Assembly: GCA_030593145.1 (NCBI GenBank)
Contig: JAUVHU010000025.1
Location: forward strand, 1 to 32,366
Source of the DNA: Desulfobacteraceae bacterium
Lineage (GTDB): Bacteria; Desulfobacterota; Desulfobacteria; Desulfobacterales; ETH-SRB1
Length of the DNA stretch: 32,366 bases
Direction: 5' to 3'
The notes under the pieces are model-generated. The model had not been told where the DNA came from. It saw only the letters and a program-made list of their open reading frames with translations, and made no database searches. Within the stretch, counting starts at the first letter, position 1; each line of letters opens with the position of its first letter. Positions 24,189 to 30,818 of this stretch are shown in pieces. Made by a program: the position numbers and the translations under genes.

Positions 24189-26194
24189 GCGATCATAATA
24201 AGGTGAAAATTACAAAAATGGATTACAGTAAGGACAGGGCCAAGGCAAAGAATCCTCTTAAGATAATGGATTTATCTTTGCGTGACGGTCATCAGTCTTT
24301 GTTTGCGACAAAGGGGCGTACTGAAGACATGATTCCTGTCGCAGAGATGATGGATGAGGTCGGATTCTGGGCTGTGGAAACATGGGGAGGCGCCACATTT
24401 GATACAATGCACCGCTTTTTGAATGAGGACCCATGGGAAAGGATTAGAACTTTAAAAAAATATTTTAAAAAGACCCCTTTTACCATGCTTCTAAGGGCGC
24501 AAAACCTTGTTGGATACAGAAATTATGCCGATGACGTTGCCCGCGCCTTTGTCGATAGAGCTGCCGCAAACGGCATTGATGTGTTCAGGACATTTGACGC
24601 GCTGAATGACTTTCGTAATTTCGAGACAGTTGTACCTGTTATAAAGGAATGTGGAAAACATTTTCAGGGCTGTATCTGTTATTCAATGACCGAGCCTCGA
24701 ATGGGCGGAGATGTTTACAACCTTGACTATTATATAAATAAAGCAAAAGAGCTCGAGAAAATAGGAGCCGACAGTGTTTGCATAAAGGATATGGCAGGTC
24801 TGATTGCTCCTTATGACGCATATGCCATTGTCAAAGCATTAAAGGCCGCAGTATCGGTTCCTGTACATCTGCACAGCCATTTTACTTCCGGGATGGCTGA
24901 CATGGCTCTTTTAAAGGCGATTGAGGCAGGCGTTGATATTATTGACACCTGTTTGTCTCCTTATGCGTACCGCACGTCACATCCTGCGGTTGAACCGTTT
25001 GTCATGGCGCTTCTTGGAACAAACAGGGATACCGGATTTGATATCAAGCTCCTCGGAGCCATAAGCGAGATTCTTGAAAGGGATGTGCTTCCAAAGTACA
25101 AGCATCTGCTGAATGACAAGAAAATGTCAATAATTGATATCAACGTGCTTCTTCACCAGACTTCAGGGGGAATGCTTTCCAACCTGGTTAACCAGTTGCG
25201 TGAAATGGATGCATTAGACAGAATAAATGAAGTATACGCAGAGCTACCGAAAGTAAGAAAAGATCTTGGACAGGTTCCTCTCGTAACGCCCGCAAGCCAG
25301 ATTATAGGAGTTCAGACAGTTAACAATGTTGTCTTTGATGATGAAAATGAACAATACAGGATGATTACAGACCAGGTAAAAGATCTGTGTTACGGGCTGT
25401 ATGGGAAAACCACTGTTCCCATTAAACCGGAAGTCATGGAAAAAGTCCTGAAAGGCTATTCAAGAGGGGAAAAACCGATTACATGCAGACCTGCCGAAGT
25501 TTTGGAGCCTGAGCTGGAAAAGGCTAAAGAAGATGTGAAGGGTCTTGCTGTGGATATGGATGATGTTCTTATATATGCTCTTTATCCTGTTACGGGAAAG
25601 AGGTTTTTGAAATGGAAATACGGCAAGGAGGAGCCTCCTCTGGAAGTAAAACCAAAGACCCTGGAAGATGTTAAAACTGAGCAGGATCTGATTGAAAAGG
25701 CTCTTGCAGGCGAACTCGTTAAAAAGTCGGAGAAAAAGGCTCCTCCCAAAGGGGAAAACCTGCGTACGTTTAACGTATTTGTAGATGATGAATACTTTGA
25801 AATTGGCGTGGAAGAACCGGGAGGATCGCCAGTTGTAAGCTATGTTCAGCAAATGCCTGCATCAGCATCTGTTCCGGTTATTCCGTCTGCAGCTCCTGCA
25901 CCGCCGAGACCAGCGGCTGCTTCCGTTTCTCCACCGATTAAGAAATCTGCGCCTGCGGTTAGAAAAAAAAGTGATACTGACGGCACTCCGCTGACAGCTC
26001 CTATGCCCGGCATGATTATAAGTTATGAAAAAAAGATAGGTGATTCCGTCAAAAAAGGGGAGCCTGTTGTGATTCTGGAAGCAATGAAGATGGAAAATGC
26101 CTTGCCGTCTCCGGCAGCCGGAACAATTAAAGCGATTAATTTCAGCGCCGGAGATTCTGTCGCAAAAGGCGATGTGCTTTGCGTTATTGAGTAA
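24185..26194 (+). CDS. Carboxyltransferase 5S-like subunit fused to a biotin carrier domain (OadA/PycB/transcarboxylase type)
   Basis: 669 residues. The N-terminal DRE-TIM barrel (about 22-310) shows LSLRDGHQSLFATKG, FRTFDALNDFRN, the carbamylated-lysine region CIKDMAGL and metal-binding histidines LHSHFTSG. The PYC/OADA conserved domain follows (about 325-490: HQTSGGMLSNL, TPASQIIGVQ). A Pro/Ala-rich swinging linker (about 558-595) leads to the biotinyl domain with EAMKMEN, biotin lysine K635, 34 residues before the end as usual. It should use pyruvate/oxaloacetate as partner for the acyl-CoA carboxyltransferase encoded upstream, giving a methylmalonyl-CoA:pyruvate transcarboxylase like that of propionate-metabolising sulfate reducers. 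Oxaloacetate decarboxylase alpha or pyruvate carboxylase B are alternatives. No membrane beta subunit is nearby. Confidence 0.88.
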   Translation: MSDHNKVKITKMDYSKDRAKAKNPLKIMDLSLRDGHQSLFATKGRTEDMIPVAEMMDEVGFWAVETWGGATFDTMHRFLNEDPWERIRTLKKYFKKTPFTMLLRAQNLVGYRNYADDVARAFVDRAAANGIDVFRTFDALNDFRNFETVVPVIKECGKHFQGCICYSMTEPRMGGDVYNLDYYINKAKELEKIGADSVCIKDMAGLIAPYDAYAIVKALKAAVSVPVHLHSHFTSGMADMALLKAIEAGVDIIDTCLSPYAYRTSHPAVEPFVMALLGTNRDTGFDIKLLGAISEILERDVLPKYKHLLNDKKMSIIDINVLLHQTSGGMLSNLVNQLREMDALDRINEVYAELPKVRKDLGQVPLVTPASQIIGVQTVNNVVFDDENEQYRMITDQVKDLCYGLYGKTTVPIKPEVMEKVLKGYSRGEKPITCRPAEVLEPELEKAKEDVKGLAVDMDDVLIYALYPVTGKRFLKWKYGKEEPPLEVKPKTLEDVKTEQDLIEKALAGELVKKSEKKAPPKGENLRTFNVFVDDEYFEIGVEEPGGSPVVSYVQQMPASASVPVIPSAAPAPPRPAAASVSPPIKKSAPAVRKKSDTDGTPLTAPMPGMIISYEKKIGDSVKKGEPVVILEAMKMENALPSPAAGTIKAINFSAGDSVAKGDVLCVIE

Positions 26195-26229
26195 AATAAA
26201 CCGGGATTTTCTATATCGAGGTTTAATAT

Positions 26230-26589
26230 ATGCATGAGATGGGCATTGCAATGGAGATAATCGATATCGCAATAGCTTCAATACCCGATGATATTAAAAA
26301 TGCGAGGGTTGAAAGGGTTCATTTGAAGGTAGGCAAGATGTCTGCTATCGTCCCTGAAAGTCTTCGTTTTTGTTTTGAAATAGTGGCCAAGGACACACTT
26401 CTTGCAGGAGCAAATCTCAATATCGAAGAGATCCCTGTTGTTGCGAGATGCAGGGAATGTGATTTTGAGTGGACGGTAAATAAGCCTGTTTTTACATGCA
26501 GGGAGTGTAAAAGCGGATTGATTGATATTGTTTCCGGAAGGGAACTTGATATAACCTCTATAGAGATTGTGGATGAACAGGGAGAGTAA
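26230..26589 (+). CDS. hypA: Hydrogenase maturation nickel metallochaperone HypA
   Basis: 119 residues, full length. Inserts nickel into [NiFe]-hydrogenase large subunits with HypB. The N-terminus MHEMGIAMEI carries the nickel-binding Met1-His2. Zinc cysteines are C74-x2-C77 (CREC) and C90-x2-C93 (CREC). VHLKVGKMSAIVPESLRFCF is a typical central segment. GAGG lies 6 nt upstream. It begins 35 bp after the biotin-protein gene and may be read from the same transcript. hypB follows after 463 bp containing a hairpin and the MITE-like element; no hypC-F genes are in the window. Confidence 0.95.
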   Translation: MHEMGIAMEIIDIAIASIPDDIKNARVERVHLKVGKMSAIVPESLRFCFEIVAKDTLLAGANLNIEEIPVVARCRECDFEWTVNKPVFTCRECKSGLIDIVSGRELDITSIEIVDEQGE

Positions 26590-26620
26590 AAATGACATTT
26601 AGCTTTTTGGAAATATTACT

Positions 26621-26656
26621 GCTTCAGGTGTGATTAAATTTAATTATACCTGAAGC
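26621..26656. terminator. Strong hairpin after hypA (possible terminator or processing site)
   Basis: GCTTCAGGT (26621-26629) and ACCTGAAGC (26648-26656) are perfect 9-bp arms, and the loop contains the palindrome ATTAAATTTAAT, so pairing can continue inward. It lies 32 nt after the hypA stop. No T-run follows, so it may not terminate on its own. Confidence 0.45.
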
Positions 26657-26711
26657 CGGCCTGAAATCGATTTGTTTTAACGAGCTAAATTAATATGGAT
26701 TTTCGTGTTTT

Positions 26712-26999
26712 CAGAAATTTACAAACTCAAAAAAGTGTGTTTTATAATTCCATTACTCCGCAGACAGGCAATTAAATTTGAAAAAGTCTGAAACTCACAC
26801 AACAAGTGACCCTAAAGAAAAAACAGCATACAAAAACATAAGAAAACTGCTTTTGTCAGTTGAAATTAATAAATAATACCAAAGATGTCTTATAATCGGC
26901 TGTTTTTTCTTAAGGCTCACTAATGCGTTCAAACAGTCAGCCATTTTCAAATTTAATTGCCTGTCCGCTCCGTAGTAAAAATGAGTTTGTAAATTTCTG
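26712..26999. mobile_element. Family H: 288-bp MITE-like element between hypA and hypB
   Basis: Ends are an 18-bp perfect inverted repeat: CAGAAATTTACAAACTCA (26712-26729) and its complement (26982-26999). A second inverted pair lies inside (AGGCAATTAAATTTGAAAA near 26765-26783 and its complement near 26943-26961), and a third, AAAGAAAAAACAGC (26814-26827), pairs with GCTGTTTTTTCTT (26899-26911). GTTTT flanks both ends directly (26707-26711 and 27000-27004), consistent with a 5-bp target duplication, although the flank is itself repetitive (TTTTCGTG words of family A). It has no coding capacity of note. A diverged partial copy is at 139-330. Confidence 0.75.
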
Positions 27000-27052
27000 G
27001 TTTTCGTACTTTCGTGTTTTCGTGATTAATTTTAAAGCAAAAGGATATCAAC

Positions 27053-27724
27053 ATGGAAATAAAAGTAGTTCGCAAGGTTTTGGATGTTAACGAAAAAATG
27101 GCGGAGCAAAATAGAAAATTTTTTGCGGAAAAGGGAGTTTTTGTGCTTAATGTCATGAGTTCTCCAGGATCAGGCAAGACAGCAACCCTTGAAAAAACCC
27201 TGTCTTATATCATGCCCGAGATTAAGAGCGCTGTTATTGTGGGAGACATCTGTACTTCAAATGACGCTGACAGACTTGCCGGGACAGGCGCTCCTGTTGT
27301 TCAGGTTAATACAGATGAGTTTGGCGGCGACTGTCATCTTGCCGCCCATGTAATTGAAAAAGCGGCAGGCAACATTGATCTGAATGACATTGAGCTTTTA
27401 ATTGTGGAAAATATCGGGAACCTGGTATGCCCTGCTGAATTTGACATTGGTGAAGACGCGCGCGTGGTTGTTCTTAGCGTCACAGAAGGGGAAGATAAGC
27501 CTGTAAAGTATCCTTTGATGTTTCGCGAATGTGACGCAGCGATATTAAATAAAATAGATTTACTTCCGTATCTCGATTATGACATTAAAGAAACAATTAA
27601 GAACATTAAGCAGATACATCCTGACATGCCTGTCTTTGAAATTTCGGCGACAAAGAATATGGGTCTTGAACCCTGGATCGAGTGGCTAAAGAGTAAAGTG
27701 CGTGGTAAGCGAAAGAGGATTTAA
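27053..27724 (+). CDS. hypB: Hydrogenase maturation GTPase HypB
   Basis: 223 residues. SIMIBI-class GTPase that drives nickel delivery with HypA. Walker A is SSPGSGKT (36-43), the Mg/switch region is DICTSNDADR (65-74), and the G-domain metal site residues are C94, H95 (GGDCHL) and C126 (NLVCPAEFD). NKID gives the guanine specificity. The N-terminal CxxCGC nickel site and the His-rich stretch of some HypB proteins are absent, so this is the short form. AAAGGA lies 9-10 nt upstream, and a family A right arm ending TTCGTGATTA lies 24 nt before the ATG. Confidence 0.95.
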   Translation: MEIKVVRKVLDVNEKMAEQNRKFFAEKGVFVLNVMSSPGSGKTATLEKTLSYIMPEIKSAVIVGDICTSNDADRLAGTGAPVVQVNTDEFGGDCHLAAHVIEKAAGNIDLNDIELLIVENIGNLVCPAEFDIGEDARVVVLSVTEGEDKPVKYPLMFRECDAAILNKIDLLPYLDYDIKETIKNIKQIHPDMPVFEISATKNMGLEPWIEWLKSKVRGKRKRI

Positions 27725-27750
27725 GGGATTAGGGGATTAGAGGTCGGAGC

Positions 27751-27860
27751 AAGGATTGATGATTGTTGATTGAGAAGACAGAGCGACCCGCCGTGCTCGC
27801 GCCCGTCGCGGCAGAAGCGATTCCATCAATCGACAATCAACAATCATAAATCATCAATCC
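27751..27860. repeat. Family D hairpin with nested GC-rich module (D3)
   Basis: AAGGATTGATGATTGTTGATTG and the matching CAATCAACAATCATAAATCA flank a loop in which the GC-rich module G4 (27787-27814) interrupts GAGCGA/AAGCGATTCC. The right arm ends ATCAATCC and is followed immediately by AAAGGGGG, the ribosome binding site of amrB. Confidence 0.8.
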
Positions 27861-27876
27861 AAAGGGGGTGATGATA

Positions 27877-28734
27877 ATGAATAGTAGAAAAGCGATTTTT
27901 GCCGGAAGCTGGTATCCTGACAGCGCAAAAGAATGTGAAAAGGAGATTAACTGTTTTCTTAAAGAAATAAAGGTTAAGGATACCTTAAAAGGAAACTCGA
28001 TCGGAGGTATTGTGCCTCATGCAGGGTGGTACTTTTCAGGCAGTATTGCCTGCAACGTAATCCGCCGCCTAAAGGATGAAAAACATACGGATGTGATAAT
28101 TCTTTTTGGAATGCACCTTCATCAGGGTTCTGACTGTTATATTATAAAAGAGGGATCGTGGGAAACCCCGTTTGGTGAAATTCCAATCGAAAAGGAACTC
28201 GCAGAGGAGCTTGCCGGGAAATTTACATTTAATATTGAATCTTCTGACTACTTTATGCAGGACAACACAATAGAACTTCAACTTCCTTTTATAAAATATT
28301 TTTTTAAAGATGTAAGAATTGTTCCAATCGGCGTTCCTCCTGATAAAAGCTCTCTTGAAATAGGAAAAGCAGCAGCAGAGATCGCAACAAAGCTTGGCCT
28401 TCGGGCAAAGGTTGTCGGGTCCACAGACCTTACACATTATGGCACAAACTACGGATTTCTGCCCAAGGGGACCGGTGCTGAATCAATTGATTGGGTACGC
28501 AATGAAAATGATCGCAGGATTATTGAAATTATGCTCAAAATGGATCCTGAAGCTGTTATAACCGAAGCTATGGCCCACCAGAACGCTTGCTGTGCCGGCG
28601 CTGCCGCAACAGCTATAGCGGCTTCAAAACAACTTGGAGCAAAACACGCAGAATCGATTGCCTATGCTACCAGCTACGATAAAAATCCTGGCGACAGCTT
28701 TGTTGGATATACGGGGATAGTTTTTAGGGATTAA
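27877..28734 (+). CDS. amrB: AmmeMemoRadiSam system protein B (MEMO-like)
   Basis: 285 residues from ATG 27877, which has AAAGGGGG at 9-nt spacing; GTG and ATG codons 3 and 2 positions earlier are also possible. MEMO family features: AGSWYPDSAKE, IGGIVPHAGWYFSGSIACNV, ILFGMHLHQGSDCY, the ELQLPFIKYFF segment, GSTDLTHYG and YDKNPGDSFVGYTGIVF. The fold is related to extradiol dioxygenases, with histidines H in PHAGW and THYG near the active site. In many bacteria and archaea it is encoded with an AMMECR1 protein (AmrA) and a radical SAM enzyme, neither of which is in this window. The substrate is unknown to me. It is coupled to the holin-like gene 8 bp downstream. Confidence 0.9.
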   Translation: MNSRKAIFAGSWYPDSAKECEKEINCFLKEIKVKDTLKGNSIGGIVPHAGWYFSGSIACNVIRRLKDEKHTDVIILFGMHLHQGSDCYIIKEGSWETPFGEIPIEKELAEELAGKFTFNIESSDYFMQDNTIELQLPFIKYFFKDVRIVPIGVPPDKSSLEIGKAAAEIATKLGLRAKVVGSTDLTHYGTNYGFLPKGTGAESIDWVRNENDRRIIEIMLKMDPEAVITEAMAHQNACCAGAAATAIAASKQLGAKHAESIAYATSYDKNPGDSFVGYTGIVFRD

Positions 28735-28742
28735 GGGATTAA

Positions 28743-29138
28743 ATGAATGGCATTGTTATAAGATGGTTGACCTTGACAGGGGCCATCATACTTACATCAT
28801 ATCTGCTGGACGGGATACAGGTCAGCGGTTTCTTTTCCGCATTGTTTGCCGCAGCTATTCTTGGCATACTGAATGCTTTTTTTCGCCCCATAGCACTTTT
28901 TTTAACCCTTCCCATAAACATTATGACCCTTGGTTTTTTTACCTTTTTGATAAACGCATTTATGCTTAAAATGGCTTCCGGCGTGATTCCGGGCTTTGAT
29001 GTTTACGGATTCTGGTCGGCTGTATTCGGTTCGCTGATTATCAGTCTTATAAGCTGGCTTCTGAATTCATTTATTAATGAACAGGGGAAGGTGACATATA
29101 TTGATCTCAAACATAGAGGCGGAGACAGGTGGGAGTAA
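28743..29138 (+). CDS. Four-helix membrane protein of the phage-holin superfamily IV (YvlD-like)
   Basis: 131 residues with four membrane helices (about 6-24, 29-52, 56-78, 90-110). FRPIALFLTLPINIMTLGFFTFLINAFML is the family signature. Despite the family name these proteins are usual chromosomal genes without a lysis role. The function is unknown, possibly envelope-related. It is in one transcript with amrB (8-bp gap). It converges with the next gene, leaving a single base between stop codons and no terminator. Confidence 0.85.
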   Translation: MNGIVIRWLTLTGAIILTSYLLDGIQVSGFFSALFAAAILGILNAFFRPIALFLTLPINIMTLGFFTFLINAFMLKMASGVIPGFDVYGFWSAVFGSLIISLISWLLNSFINEQGKVTYIDLKHRGGDRWE

Positions 29139-29139
29139 A

Positions 29140-30138
29140 TCAAGTGATTTCATGTTTTGCCAGATTCATGAAACGATGCGCCAGGAATGTATCCATGATC
29201 ATCTGGGTCAGATGGTAGCTGATAGGCGGGATCATTGCCATAGGAAAATCAGAAGCAAAATATCCTGCCCATACGATATATGAAACAATCAGTGTTTTTT
29301 GAGACGTGTGGATGGTAAAAGCGGATGTTGAGGCTCTGTTTAGGCGTATGATTTTAGATATTCCGAAATTCATCAAAAGAATAACCGTATGCAGGAGTAT
29401 CATAAACAGAAAAATAAAGATTATTTTATGCCCTGTATCAGCTATTTTTGATGTTGAACTGGATATTGCATTAAAAATTATGAGAAGAACTATTAGCTGG
29501 GAAAAAATTGAAAACAGCTTTTTATATGGTATAATATAAGTTTTGATACTGGTGCGTAATAACCGACCCAGTATTGTCGGGATCAAAACAATTATAATCA
29601 GGCTTTTGATCATGGCAAGTACCGGCAAATCCATATTCTGGTTAAACTGTAAAAGAAAATTCAGAGAAAAGGGTATGGTAAATATTGCCGTAAAATTGCT
29701 GGAAATGCATATAAACAGGCTAAGGGGGATATTACCTCTTGCAAGGCCTGTTAAAACAGTGCCTGATATAACTGTTACCGGCGCTACAGCGATAATACAG
29801 GCGCCGACAATAAAATCGGTTGAATTTTCCAACAAAAGATTAGCCAGAAAAAATGTAATCAGAGGAAATAATATCAGGGAGGAAATAAGTGATGCGGACA
29901 ATGCCTTGATATTTTTTATTTCATCGACGATTGTTCTGGTATCGAGTTGAAGGCCGGTGATAAAAAATGCGATAAAAATAGCGATTTTCAGCAGGTTCCA
30001 TTCCTTGAATATTGCGCCGATAACCGGGAAATTAAAAGCCGCAAACACAACGATTACAATGCCGATAAAGAACCAGTATTTTAATAAGCTTTTTTTTAAC
30101 ATTTGTGTAAATGCTTGATCTTCATAATTCTTAAGCAT
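29140..30138 (-). CDS. SBF-like (bile acid:sodium symporter superfamily) transporter
   Basis: 332 residues from ATG 30138; a GTG six codons upstream lies in family I repeat sequence and is less likely. About ten membrane helices, a basic start (MLKNYEDQAFTQMLKKSLLK) and an internal-repeat arrangement, with FITGLQLDTRTI near the first repeat and AVAPVTVISGTVLTGLARGN, a typical SBF_like crossover segment. FTIHTSQKTLIVSYIVWAGY is the second. The family includes sodium-coupled carriers of organic anions and the YfeH/SLC10A7 group; the substrate is unknown. It follows the HD-domain gene in the same direction after 38 bp. Confidence 0.75.
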   Translation of the reverse strand: MLKNYEDQAFTQMLKKSLLKYWFFIGIVIVVFAAFNFPVIGAIFKEWNLLKIAIFIAFFITGLQLDTRTIVDEIKNIKALSASLISSLILFPLITFFLANLLLENSTDFIVGACIIAVAPVTVISGTVLTGLARGNIPLSLFICISSNFTAIFTIPFSLNFLLQFNQNMDLPVLAMIKSLIIIVLIPTILGRLLRTSIKTYIIPYKKLFSIFSQLIVLLIIFNAISSSTSKIADTGHKIIFIFLFMILLHTVILLMNFGISKIIRLNRASTSAFTIHTSQKTLIVSYIVWAGYFASDFPMAMIPPISYHLTQMIMDTFLAHRFMNLAKHEIT

Positions 30139-30176
30139 TGAGCGCTTCCGCTTCACTTCGTGCTACTCGAATCCTT

Positions 30177-30818
30177 TTACCTTGTTCCCTCATATTCTTC
30201 TAAGAAACGTTTAAAGAAAGCTTTCATAAAAGAATGACGCTCTTTTGCGATTTTCCGGCCTTCCCCTGTAAGTATTTTATTCTGGATCTTGTTGAGTTTT
30301 ACCTTAAATTCTCTGTATCCTGTGTCGTCTTTAGAATAGGATTTTGCTTCTTCAACATTAATTTCAGGGCTGTGAAGCCGCGCGCCAAGCTCGCCGGCAA
30401 ACAGATATGCTCTCGCCACACCGATAGCGCCAATGGCATCCAGCTTGTCTGCGTCAAATAATACTTTTGCTTCAACCGATTTTGGGGCATGATTTCCCCG
30501 AAACCTGTGCGTTATAATACAATGGACAATATTTTCTTTTTGTTTTTTTGAAAAAGGAAGATCTTTTATGATAGGCTGTGCCATCAGGGCGCCCTTTTCA
30601 GCGTGGCAAACCGCGCCATTTGAAGCATCCTGGCAGCTTCTTCCGATATCATGCAGATAGGCCGCAATAAGGAGTACGTTCATATCAGCGCCTTCAACAT
30701 GCCCGATACGCTCGCACAACCTGCTGACACGAAGTGTATGGTCCCAGTCGTGACTTCCGCTTGCATTGATGAACAGCTTTTCAGCACGCGCTTTAACAAT
30801 GGCTACATTATCTTTCAT
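30177..30818 (-). CDS. HD-domain metal-dependent phosphohydrolase
   Basis: 213 residues from ATG 30818, which overlaps the end of gltA by 11 nt; the frame is open for 25 more codons inside gltA but those are unlikely to be used. HD motif residues: SHDWDHTLRVSRL (first His), AAYLHDIGR (HD pair), HAEKGA and DADKLDAIGAIGVAR (second Asp). This arrangement is that of YedJ-like HD hydrolases acting on nucleotides or other phosphoesters; the substrate is unknown. The overlap implies translational coupling to citrate synthase. Confidence 0.85.
   Translation of the reverse strand: MKDNVAIVKARAEKLFINASGSHDWDHTLRVSRLCERIGHVEGADMNVLLIAAYLHDIGRSCQDASNGAVCHAEKGALMAQPIIKDLPFSKKQKENIVHCIITHRFRGNHAPKSVEAKVLFDADKLDAIGAIGVARAYLFAGELGARLHSPEINVEEAKSYSKDDTGYREFKVKLNKIQNKILTGEGRKIAKERHSFMKAFFKRFLEEYEGTR

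Noticed and set aside
26592-26633. A 13-codon frame (MTFSFLEILLLQV) after hypA as a leader peptide
   Set aside because: Too short to support, has no ribosome binding site, and its end overlaps the hairpin arm. It could only be considered with ribosome profiling data.
28743-29138. Holin-family gene as evidence of a prophage
   Set aside because: This superfamily is common in chromosomes without phage, and no other phage gene, integrase or attachment site is in the window.
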